From: JAJPXC01 sp964510535
Lineage (GTDB): Bacteria; Bacteroidota; Bacteroidia; Bacteroidales; Muribaculaceae
Assembly (NCBI GenBank): GCA_964510535.1
Contig: CAZECG010000001.1
Span: 62,001 to 126,000, forward strand
Direction: 5' to 3'
Length of the DNA stretch: 64,000 nt
In this document: piece after piece, positions 52,394-60,012 of the stretch
Numbering within the stretch: position 1 is the stretch's first letter
Layout of the letters: each line of letters opens with the position of its first letter
Notes under the pieces: model-generated
What the model saw: the letters and a program-made list of their open reading frames with translations, nothing else
Database searches by the model: none
Told to the model about the DNA's origin: nothing
Made by a program: the position numbers and the translations under genes

Positions 52394-55192
52394 TTATTTT
52401 TTACTTTTCTTCTTTTTATTACTCTTTTTGCTTTTACTGATTTTTGACGGTTTTTTCGCTCCGGCGTCTTCTTTCACCAATTTTTCACGGTGAGCCGACG
52501 AGAAAAACGCCAACACTTGACTCATCAAATTGTCGCGCTCCTCACGCGATTTGATGGTCTCAAACGGAAAACCAACCGCCACAACCTTCCTGACACCGTC
52601 GTCTAAAGCTGTCCCCGCTATGAGGTTGTTTTCAGTGTACCTCATGAAAGTGCAGCTTACGGTATTGTCGGCGGGATAGAACGAGTCAGGCGACTCCACG
52701 GCATAACTGTCGGCGTTAAGCGTGTTGCTGAACTCATACGCCCCGGCTCCGAGCGAATTGAAACGGGTAGGCACTTGATATGCCTCACCTGTAACAGAAG
52801 CCTGACCGACTCTCCATTTATATCCGAGGATATCAGCTGCGAATGCCTGGTCGGCCTGCTTGACTTCGGGCGATGACAACTCATTGTCCCACAAATCACT
52901 GGCTATGTATGAACCCGTGACAAATATGTCGCCGCCCGATTTTGAAAATTCGGTCAGCTTGTTTTGGAGTGCAGGTGGGAACGTCTTATAACGAGAGCCG
53001 TAGACACCGCGACCGACGGTGACCTCCTTCTGCTTGCCCAAGATAAGGTCAAGCACCGCAACCGACGGCTGCGAACGGCTGTTCATATAGGCATCGACGC
53101 TCATGGAAATAAACGGATAACCTGCGGCGCGGATAGCTTCGCCGTGGGTGAGCACATAGTCCAGCGTATTCCCTGCGACTACTTCTGTCTCATAGTTGGC
53201 GCGGCTCGCTCCAAACCCGGCTGCGTCATCATCCATCCACGGAATATCGCGGCGGAACTCAAACTGTGAACCGATGAAACTTATGTCGCGGATATATGGC
53301 ACCCCGTGGTCACGAGAGTCATAGAAACCTGCAATTTCCCCGGAGTCAAACGTGTCGGGTCCTGAGACGCGGGTGAAGCCGTTGACTATCATCACCGGAG
53401 CTTTGTCCGACGGCAACCCGCACATGGCGAGTGTCTCCCCGGCGAAACTGCGCCCGCCTTCATTGACAGCGACAACGCGGAATGAATGGATTTCATCATC
53501 ATCTACGCCGAACGCCCATGCCTCGGTATCGACTTCGGCGACACGGCGGAACGCTCCGCTGCCCACGCGTTCCTCCACGATATAGCGTGTCGGCACGGCC
53601 GACGGCTCAAGACTGTCGACGGTCGCCTTCCACGATAGCTTGTAAGTCCTATCACCGACTACGGATATCGCCATCTCCCTGACGGGCAACGGCTGCACCA
53701 CATAAGGGCGTCCGTCACGCTCGGCGAGGAATCGCAACATCCCTTTATAGATAGCTCGGCTCACCGTGAATCGGAACCCGGGGTCAAGCCCGTATTTCAT
53801 ATCAGCGAAATTCTGATGCGACAACAGTTCGAGCAACATGGCCGGCACCTCCGGCACCCGCGCCTCATAATAGCTCTTGTCCCACATCTGGCGGCGCGTC
53901 CATTTAGGCTCATAAGCGGCTCTGACATCGTTGACTATCGTCGTCATTACCATGTCGGTAAGCACCCCCGAGACCTTGCGGTCAGCCCCGTTGGCATACT
54001 TTCCACCCCCATCGGTGTAATAAATACCCAACGTGCCTATGATGGAATCGTTGCGGGTCGTACCGGCATCCGTGTGAAAAGCGAACGACAAATCTATCGG
54101 GATGTTGAGACCCTTGCGGTCGGGAAGCACCGAGGAGCCGCCGGCGAGATAATTGACCCATTCGCCGCGGCATTTATAGTCGTCGGTATAGTCGTTGACG
54201 TTCCCCGACGGGGTATAGACGCTGTCAGGGACGCCGGCCCATTGCAACCAATAGCGCGCACCCTCGGTGAAACGCGGGTAACCGCTCACAACATACTGAT
54301 AGTCAATATCATCAAGAGGTTCTTTGACTATGCGGGCCACATTTCCCATGCCGCCGCCTATTTTGACAGCGTCAGCCGTTACCACTCCGTCGGTCGACGA
54401 AACATTCGTCAGCTCCACCACCGGGAGGTCTGCCCCGGCGGAAAGTGGGAAATGACCCAAATAGACCCATGTTCCGCCGCCCATACGCTGATTAACCCTA
54501 AACTCCTTTGGACCGGCGGCGGTGTTGACAGTGTAATGCGCATCGCCGACGCTGTTTGGCAACGTCGCATACGACACATAGACCGCATAATCCCCGGCGG
54601 CGGGAATATCGGCCGACCAGACTGCGGTCGACGCGCCACTGCGGTCACCGACCGTGGCTACGCAGCGCGAGCTGCCGTCAGCAAAAGGATTGTCACCATT
54701 TTTCAAGGGTGATTTTTTAAATGCGAACCCCTTGATTCCCGTGTCGCCCCAACGTTTCACTGCGTTGTTCTCTCTGTAACGGCCGATCGCCAAACCGCCG
54801 TCATTGTCGACTACGGCTTCAAACACCGCCGTGTCGCGCTCGCGAGGGCTCATCACATACGCCCCGGCGTTCTCAAGCATCGGCATCAGGTAAGGGATAA
54901 CGTAGCTCTGTGTATAGAGGTCTTCTACCGTCTCGAAAATTCGCGCCCGCTGCCACTCCCATCGGTTCAGCTTTGGCTCGAAATACCATCCATGACTTTG
55001 CCACACAGCGATATTCCTCCCGTCAAGCCCTTTGGGGGCAGCCGGTTCTCCAACACGCGTGACAAACGGCACGCTCTCGGTCGGCCGGTTTATCGTAAGC
55101 CCGGTCAGCCCACCGCCCTGTGCGGTTAGGCTTAGCGAGATTCCGAGTGTCAGAATTGATTGTTTTAAGGTCATCAAACTGTGTTTATGCAA
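52394..55192 (-). CDS. Xanthan-lyase-type secreted amidase with golvesin-like domain
   Basis: 932 residues. The signal peptide lies near MTLKQSILTLGISLSLTAQ (a second ATG at 55174 is possible). It has an Amidase_3-like zinc site: AVWQSHGWYFEP (His), IFETVEDLYTQ (Glu) and DLSFAFHTDAGT (His). A golvesin-C-terminal-like beta domain is inserted (TAVWSADIPAAGDYAVYVSYATLPN), and a fibronectin type III-like module follows (KLSWKATVDSLEPSA). The end is a strongly basic tail (KKPSKISKSKKSNKKKKSKK). In Bacteroides such proteins are often labelled xanthan lyase, but the zinc triad favours peptidoglycan amidase activity. It ends 21 bases before the glycosyltransferase gene. Confidence 0.78.
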   Translation of the reverse strand: MHKHSLMTLKQSILTLGISLSLTAQGGGLTGLTINRPTESVPFVTRVGEPAAPKGLDGRNIAVWQSHGWYFEPKLNRWEWQRARIFETVEDLYTQSYVIPYLMPMLENAGAYVMSPRERDTAVFEAVVDNDGGLAIGRYRENNAVKRWGDTGIKGFAFKKSPLKNGDNPFADGSSRCVATVGDRSGASTAVWSADIPAAGDYAVYVSYATLPNSVGDAHYTVNTAAGPKEFRVNQRMGGGTWVYLGHFPLSAGADLPVVELTNVSSTDGVVTADAVKIGGGMGNVARIVKEPLDDIDYQYVVSGYPRFTEGARYWLQWAGVPDSVYTPSGNVNDYTDDYKCRGEWVNYLAGGSSVLPDRKGLNIPIDLSFAFHTDAGTTRNDSIIGTLGIYYTDGGGKYANGADRKVSGVLTDMVMTTIVNDVRAAYEPKWTRRQMWDKSYYEARVPEVPAMLLELLSHQNFADMKYGLDPGFRFTVSRAIYKGMLRFLAERDGRPYVVQPLPVREMAISVVGDRTYKLSWKATVDSLEPSAVPTRYIVEERVGSGAFRRVAEVDTEAWAFGVDDDEIHSFRVVAVNEGGRSFAGETLAMCGLPSDKAPVMIVNGFTRVSGPDTFDSGEIAGFYDSRDHGVPYIRDISFIGSQFEFRRDIPWMDDDAAGFGASRANYETEVVAGNTLDYVLTHGEAIRAAGYPFISMSVDAYMNSRSQPSVAVLDLILGKQKEVTVGRGVYGSRYKTFPPALQNKLTEFSKSGGDIFVTGSYIASDLWDNELSSPEVKQADQAFAADILGYKWRVGQASVTGEAYQVPTRFNSLGAGAYEFSNTLNADSYAVESPDSFYPADNTVSCTFMRYTENNLIAGTALDDGVRKVVAVGFPFETIKSREERDNLMSQVLAFFSSAHREKLVKEDAGAKKPSKISKSKKSNKKKKSKK

Positions 55193-55214
55193 AAAATGAC
55201 AAATTGGTATCCGA

Positions 55215-55222
55215 CAAAGTTA
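55215..55222 (-). promoter_or_regulatory. Likely -7 box for the xanthan-lyase-type amidase
   Basis: TAACTTTG on the minus strand, 22 bases before the first ATG. The -33 element is degenerate. The long salvage run downstream may be read from here. Confidence 0.45.
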
Positions 55223-55325
55223 ATATAAACCTTTTGATAAAACTACTGTTTTTGCGCCACAACAAGCCAAATTCAACAATATTTAATAATTAAATATATT
55301 TTTTCAGACACGAACATTCATCCCT

Positions 55326-56171
55326 TCACTCCGCCTCGGCAGTGGAATGATATTCGACAAGTCCGGGCATCGAACAGCGCACTATCTTGGAGATTTCCGC
55401 TCCGAAATCAGATGCCACGCGACGAAGCACGTCGGAATAATTACACGCCGTTGACCCGACAAAGCAGATAGGCACACCCTTGTAATCATATGACGCGATG
55501 TTTCGGGTGAAAAACTGCATAAACGCGGTATAGACCAATTGATAGACATACTCGTTATCAAGATGTTCCGACAGGAAAAACGAATAGGTCGACAGCGAGC
55601 GGTTGGGCAAAGGGGCGGTGTAGACGGCATCCATCACATCATCGCTCGTGATGCGGTACTTTTCATAAAACTCTTCGACAAGACGCTTGGGCGCTATCCC
55701 TTTCAGACAATCCGCCACAAAAATTTTCCCCAAATTAGCCCCCGAACCTTCATCGCCAAGCACAAAGCCCGCCGGCTTGACATTGGCGATTATCGTTTTG
55801 CCGTCATACATACACGAGTTTGAACCCGTTCCGAGTATGCAAGCCAACCCGGGCTGCCGCACCAACAGGCCACGAGCGGCGCCCAGCAAGTCACTCTCAA
55901 CGGTCACCGGGGTTTTAAACTGCGCCACAAGCGACGACTCCATGATTTTGTTTTTCTCTACGTTGGCACATCCCGCGCCATAGAAATACACATGCTCCCA
56001 ACGTTTTCTGAAAAAAGCTTCGGGCAATTCCAACCTGATGCTATGGCTGATTTCGCGACGGCTCTGAAAATACGGATTCAGACCCTCCGTAAATGCGTGT
56101 TCAACAATCGTCGCCCCGTCAACGAGCGTCCATTCAGTGCGGGTGGAACTACTTTCAGCTATTATTTTCAT
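55326..56171 (-). CDS. Second BadF/BadG-family amino-sugar kinase
   Basis: 281 residues, the same length and layout as the kinase at 41001–41846: MKIIAESSSTRTEWTLVDGATIVE, VYFYGAGCANVEKNKIMESS, GLACILGTGSNSCMYDGKTIIAN, AGFVLGDEGSGANLGKIFVADCL and ICFVGSTACNYSDVLRR. In the first motif the usual DxGSTK is replaced by ESSSTR, so the phosphate-1 Asp is Glu. It has its own promoter and about a 100-base leader. It probably phosphorylates GlcNAc or a related wall sugar; specificity is inference. Confidence 0.83.
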   Translation of the reverse strand: MKIIAESSSTRTEWTLVDGATIVEHAFTEGLNPYFQSRREISHSIRLELPEAFFRKRWEHVYFYGAGCANVEKNKIMESSLVAQFKTPVTVESDLLGAARGLLVRQPGLACILGTGSNSCMYDGKTIIANVKPAGFVLGDEGSGANLGKIFVADCLKGIAPKRLVEEFYEKYRITSDDVMDAVYTAPLPNRSLSTYSFFLSEHLDNEYVYQLVYTAFMQFFTRNIASYDYKGVPICFVGSTACNYSDVLRRVASDFGAEISKIVRCSMPGLVEYHSTAEAE

Positions 56172-56280
56172 CTGGTTAAACAGGTATAGATTAAAACCAT
56201 ATGCGTTTTACATTTCAGTCACTGATTCCACAAAACCACGAACAAAGCCTTGTGAAACATAAATAAACGCTTACGATACA

Positions 56281-56311
56281 CAAAATTAGTGAAACTTTCT
56301 CACCCCACAAA
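56281..56311 (-). promoter_or_regulatory. Promoter of the second kinase gene
   Basis: On the minus strand TTTG (56308–56311), 19 bases, TAATTTTG (56281–56288). The start is expected about 100 bases before the ATG. Confidence 0.75.
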
Positions 56312-56367
56312 AATATGGTTCCGAAAATCGCTAATTCTCTCTTAGCCGCGAATGCGCCAAACGCCAA

Positions 56368-56511
56368 TCATAGCGTCCCGCCATCGGGATTGAAGAAAGT
56401 GCCACCGGAGATGTTGGATAAGCGGTCGAACAACTCTTTGAGGCAATAGCTTTGAGCAGTTTCGGTTTTTGTTGAGCGCTTGTTACCATATTCAGATTTT
56501 AAGTTTGCCAT
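56368..56511 (-). CDS. Small open frame of 47 codons, unknown
   Basis: MANLKSEYGNKRSTKTETAQ, then SYCLKELFDRLSNISGG and FFNPDGGTL with a TGA stop. There is no signal peptide or membrane helix. A TACCTTTG box (56545–56552) lies 34 bases upstream but overlaps the terminator region, and no -33 element is visible. It sits alone between the amidase terminator and the kinase promoter. It could be a genuine small protein or a gene fragment; I do not recognise it. Confidence 0.35.
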   Translation of the reverse strand: MANLKSEYGNKRSTKTETAQSYCLKELFDRLSNISGGTFFNPDGGTL

Positions 56512-56555
56512 TCTCATAAATGGGAGACAATTTCATGGCAATCACAAAGGTAATG

Positions 56556-56600
56556 GTAAAAAACAGCCCGGCCCGAGCGTTTGGTTCGCTCGGGCCGGGG
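56556..56600 (-). terminator. Strong intrinsic terminator of the glycosidase–PD40–amidase operon
   Basis: A perfect 13-base-pair stem (CCCGGCCCGAGCG at 56567–56579 with its complement at 56587–56599), 7-base loop, followed on the minus strand by a T-run. It begins 20 bases after the amidase stop. Confidence 0.92.
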
Positions 56601-56619
56601 ATAACATCCGGTTAAACTA

Positions 56620-59100
56620 TCAACGGGAAACCACTACACGGTTCACTATCGTTTTACCGTCACAAGTAGTGACGCGAAGCAGATAGACCCCGCTTTCAAT
56701 CGACGAGACATTGAACACAGTGCCGCCCGAAACCTCGGCGACTACGGCACCAGCCACGTTGACAAGCTGCATTTTGGCGATTCCCGCCTCGACGCCTTCA
56801 ACGTTAATCACGTCGCTTGCCGGTATCGGATAGATGTTGACATTATCGGTGCCGTTGGCAGCGATGTCGCTCACGCCGCCGGCTGCACCGTTGCGATAGA
56901 GCATATCGTCAAGCACTATCGCCCCCATCTTGGTGATGGGGCTTTCAACCTGTACAATCTTCACGCGGTCAACATTGTAGACATATCCTGCCTCAAGGTC
57001 ATCGAGTACAACTTCATGATATTCCCATCCGCGGAACGTCAGAGCGCACAAGCGATGCCATTTCGTGTCAGTTCCGGCGGTCACTCCAATCCAAAGTTCA
57101 TGGTTAGAAAAATCACCGTTGACATACAGCCCGACACGGTCACCCGTCTCAAGCGATTGAGGCTCGGCTACCGAGTAATTCCACATCGCTTCACCGTCGT
57201 GGGTGTCGGCAAACGAATATGACAACTTGACGGCTCCCGCACCAAAGAGTTTGGGATTGGTCGATTTGATTGCGGTCGGTTTCAAGGTCAAGCCCTTGCT
57301 GGCTTCAAGATTACCGACAAGCACGGCGGGACTGTCGAACGTCTCGATTACCGGAGCCTCAGGCTGGTCAGTGACATCTTTCGCATAGAACTCAAACGAG
57401 AGGTCTTCATCCATCGGGAGCGACTCGGTGTCGCGAAGCTCGCTGGAAAGTTTGAATTTGTACTTCTCTCCTACGGTCAGGTTGCCCTGCACTGCGAACA
57501 CAGCGTTACCGAAGCTATTGCCGAGCTTGTTATACTGGCAGGCGCGGGTGTTGAAACTCACTTTTTTGTTCTTCGAATCAGTGATGGTGACAAGATCCAG
57601 GATGCCGGAGGGCTTGATGGTACAGTCAAAACGCACCTCAACGGTTGGAGCGGCGTAATGCACCGTACCCTCGTTGGCGGGATAATACCCAAGCACATCC
57701 AGGCGCCAACGGTTGCGGGTTGTGAAGCTGAAAGTCACAGGCTCCATAAGCTGAGGATGAGAGTAGTATTTATCAGGAGTTTTCGCTGTTGCGGCGATAT
57801 TGACCGTATAAGTCACCTCAGGGTCATACGACAACTCGGGGATGAAGCTTGCTCTATGGTTATTATCGGCATATTTCCAATAACCCGCCACCGCGGGGGT
57901 GATTGTGAACGCTTCCTCAAACGACTCCTGGTCAACGTCGGTGTTAAACTGAAGTTCAATAGGCGATGAACAGCTCACAAGACCGTCAGCAGCGGCGATG
58001 GGACCTTTGACCGTGATTTCAAGCGGGTACTCGCGCTTCATGTTGAGTGCCGTGTTGCAATAAGTCACCTCGTTGGCTGTAACGGTTATGGCACGCTCCT
58101 CGGTGTAGTATTTGTCTTTGCTTACGCGGAGCGTGTAATCGCCCGGGGTCACATTGCGCAGCACGAACACACCGTTGAACATGTTGTCGGTAGTGCGTTT
58201 TTGCACCACTTTTCCATCTTTGTCAAGAAGCTCGACAAGCGCACCGCACACCGGAGCATACTTGTCATGGCCGTGGGTGGTGAAAGACGCTTTAGGTATA
58301 TCCATTTCGCGCAAATTGTGGTCGTCATAAACCACACCGGCAACGTTACCTGTCACGAAACGATCCTCGGTCTCGAAGAAGTCCATGACCGACTTGACAA
58401 AGTGCCATGCCTCAAGCCACAAGTAGTCATCGTTCATCAGACGGTAGGCTTGCGGACGGTGTTCATGCATACCCCCCTCTGATAAAAGGCCGAAAGTATA
58501 CAGCTCGCGAAGCACACCAAGGCCCGCAGTGCCCCATCCGGGATAGTAGAACGACACGTCGCCTTCAATTCGGGGTTGGCGGGTCCAGTTGGCCATCTCG
58601 TTAGTCTGCAGGTTCTGAGCCACGATGTTGCTCAACGTCACATTCTCGGGATAACGTGGAGTGCCCATCGGGTCCTCGCGGTAGAGCATCAGCAGATAGT
58701 TGACACTCTCGCCGGCGTTGGAGTGAATCGAAAAGAACACGTCAGCGCCCCAGCTGGTCGCTTCTCGTCCGATACCTCCCAGCGAGCGGTCGTCCGCTGT
58801 CGTGTTCTTGACACGCGACAACATCACATTGGGTTTCACTGAATCTGCAGTAGTACCGCAAATCGAGTCGATGATGTGATACATATGCAACCCTTTGTAG
58901 AGGTTACTCTTCGACTCCCAATATCCGGCCGTATCGCCTTGCTCGAACGGATAAATCTTGATATTACGGTCGTCAGAGTCGTAACCGCCATGACCAGGGT
59001 TAATATAAATCTTCAAGTCACTCATTTTAACTGCCCACACCGACGACAAACCGCCGACAAGAGCCAATAGCAATATTGTTAGACTGCGTTTCATCTTCAT
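56620..59100 (-). CDS. Secreted N-acetylmuramoyl-L-alanine amidase with type IX sorting domain
   Basis: 826 residues. The signal peptide is followed by an Amidase_3 zinc domain (about 28–235): IYINPGHGGYDSDDRN, YWESKSNLYKGLHM (Glu) and FFSIHSNAGESVNYLL. Next come a carboxypeptidase-regulatory-like domain (GALVELLDKDGKVVQKR to GDYTLRVSKDKYYTEERAITV), Ig-like/Big domains, and a C-terminal sorting domain (NVNIYPIPASDVINVEG to GVYLLRVTTCDGKTIVNRVVVSR). It is probably delivered to the surface by the type IX system and cuts peptidoglycan cross-bridge amides. The start overlaps the PD40 gene stop by four bases. Confidence 0.87.
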   Translation of the reverse strand: MKMKRSLTILLLALVGGLSSVWAVKMSDLKIYINPGHGGYDSDDRNIKIYPFEQGDTAGYWESKSNLYKGLHMYHIIDSICGTTADSVKPNVMLSRVKNTTADDRSLGGIGREATSWGADVFFSIHSNAGESVNYLLMLYREDPMGTPRYPENVTLSNIVAQNLQTNEMANWTRQPRIEGDVSFYYPGWGTAGLGVLRELYTFGLLSEGGMHEHRPQAYRLMNDDYLWLEAWHFVKSVMDFFETEDRFVTGNVAGVVYDDHNLREMDIPKASFTTHGHDKYAPVCGALVELLDKDGKVVQKRTTDNMFNGVFVLRNVTPGDYTLRVSKDKYYTEERAITVTANEVTYCNTALNMKREYPLEITVKGPIAAADGLVSCSSPIELQFNTDVDQESFEEAFTITPAVAGYWKYADNNHRASFIPELSYDPEVTYTVNIAATAKTPDKYYSHPQLMEPVTFSFTTRNRWRLDVLGYYPANEGTVHYAAPTVEVRFDCTIKPSGILDLVTITDSKNKKVSFNTRACQYNKLGNSFGNAVFAVQGNLTVGEKYKFKLSSELRDTESLPMDEDLSFEFYAKDVTDQPEAPVIETFDSPAVLVGNLEASKGLTLKPTAIKSTNPKLFGAGAVKLSYSFADTHDGEAMWNYSVAEPQSLETGDRVGLYVNGDFSNHELWIGVTAGTDTKWHRLCALTFRGWEYHEVVLDDLEAGYVYNVDRVKIVQVESPITKMGAIVLDDMLYRNGAAGGVSDIAANGTDNVNIYPIPASDVINVEGVEAGIAKMQLVNVAGAVVAEVSGGTVFNVSSIESGVYLLRVTTCDGKTIVNRVVVSR

Positions 59101-59948
59101 TCAGGATTTGCGGGGTTAATCTGGAACAATTCACCTTCGACGGTGGTGAAAATAATTGAACGGGTCGCGGGCGACGCTGTCAACTCGCCGACGATATAAT
59201 CGGGAGTGGTGGCATTGGCGGTCTCCCCGCTCGTGAGATTAGCAAGCACAATGGCAGCGTCAGTGACGATGTATCCGTCATCATGCGACACTACGGCGGC
59301 GACAGTGTTGTCGTCAATCCAGCATGGGTAATCACCTCTCGACATGACCGACTTCAACCCGGTGCCGTCGAGATTGCAGATAAACACACCCTGGAAAGGC
59401 TCCGTGAACAGAATCCGGGTGCCGTCGGGAGAAAGAGAGGCCCACAGATAGCTGTGAGCGTCAGCCACGGGGTCAAGCGTGGTCGACTTCCCATCTACCA
59501 CCACATCGATATGGTCAAAATCGGTAACCACATAGGTCTGACGGTCGATAGCTTTCAGCACTCGCATATTGCGGTTAGGCTTCTCAACCTCAGCCACCTT
59601 AGCGGCGTTGACATCGTAGCAACGCACATCATGGTTCAGCAACTTGTTGATTTTGACCGCAGTGCGATAATAGATTTTTGAACCGTCATGCGAGAACGTC
59701 GGTTCAAAACCGGCCGCTGCCGACTTGTCAATTACCGAAATCTTTCCTGTCGACAAGTCAAGACTGTTAAGTCCGGTGTAGTTGACTGAGGAAAAGAGTA
59801 GTGTCGAGCCGTCAGGGCTAAGCACGGGATGATACACCTCGCCGGATATATCAATCCGATGCGGAGCCGTGTAATTCGGGACTGACGCCGACGCGCTAAA
59901 TCCACAAATCGCCAGGACTGACACAAGAAAAACTGTCTTGATTTTCAT
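59097..59948 (-). CDS. TolB-like PD40 propeller secreted protein (second module)
   Basis: 283 residues with a signal peptide (ends FSASAS). Blades: YHPVLSPDGSTLLFSSVNYTGLNSLDLSTG, FEPTFSHDGSKIYYRTAV and LWASLSPDGTRILFTEPFQGVFICNLDGTGLKSV. It is translationally coupled (ATGA) to the following amidase. This matches the PD40–amidase pair at 22.7–27.2 kb. It may bind wall fragments or scaffold the amidase. Confidence 0.82.
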   Translation of the reverse strand: MKIKTVFLVSVLAICGFSASASVPNYTAPHRIDISGEVYHPVLSPDGSTLLFSSVNYTGLNSLDLSTGKISVIDKSAAAGFEPTFSHDGSKIYYRTAVKINKLLNHDVRCYDVNAAKVAEVEKPNRNMRVLKAIDRQTYVVTDFDHIDVVVDGKSTTLDPVADAHSYLWASLSPDGTRILFTEPFQGVFICNLDGTGLKSVMSRGDYPCWIDDNTVAAVVSHDDGYIVTDAAIVLANLTSGETANATTPDYIVGELTASPATRSIIFTTVEGELFQINPANPE

Positions 59949-60012
59949 GCTGTTAATCTATAAAATGAACTTATTAAAACTATTTTCACACTATTAGCTC
60001 AGGTCAAGACTG

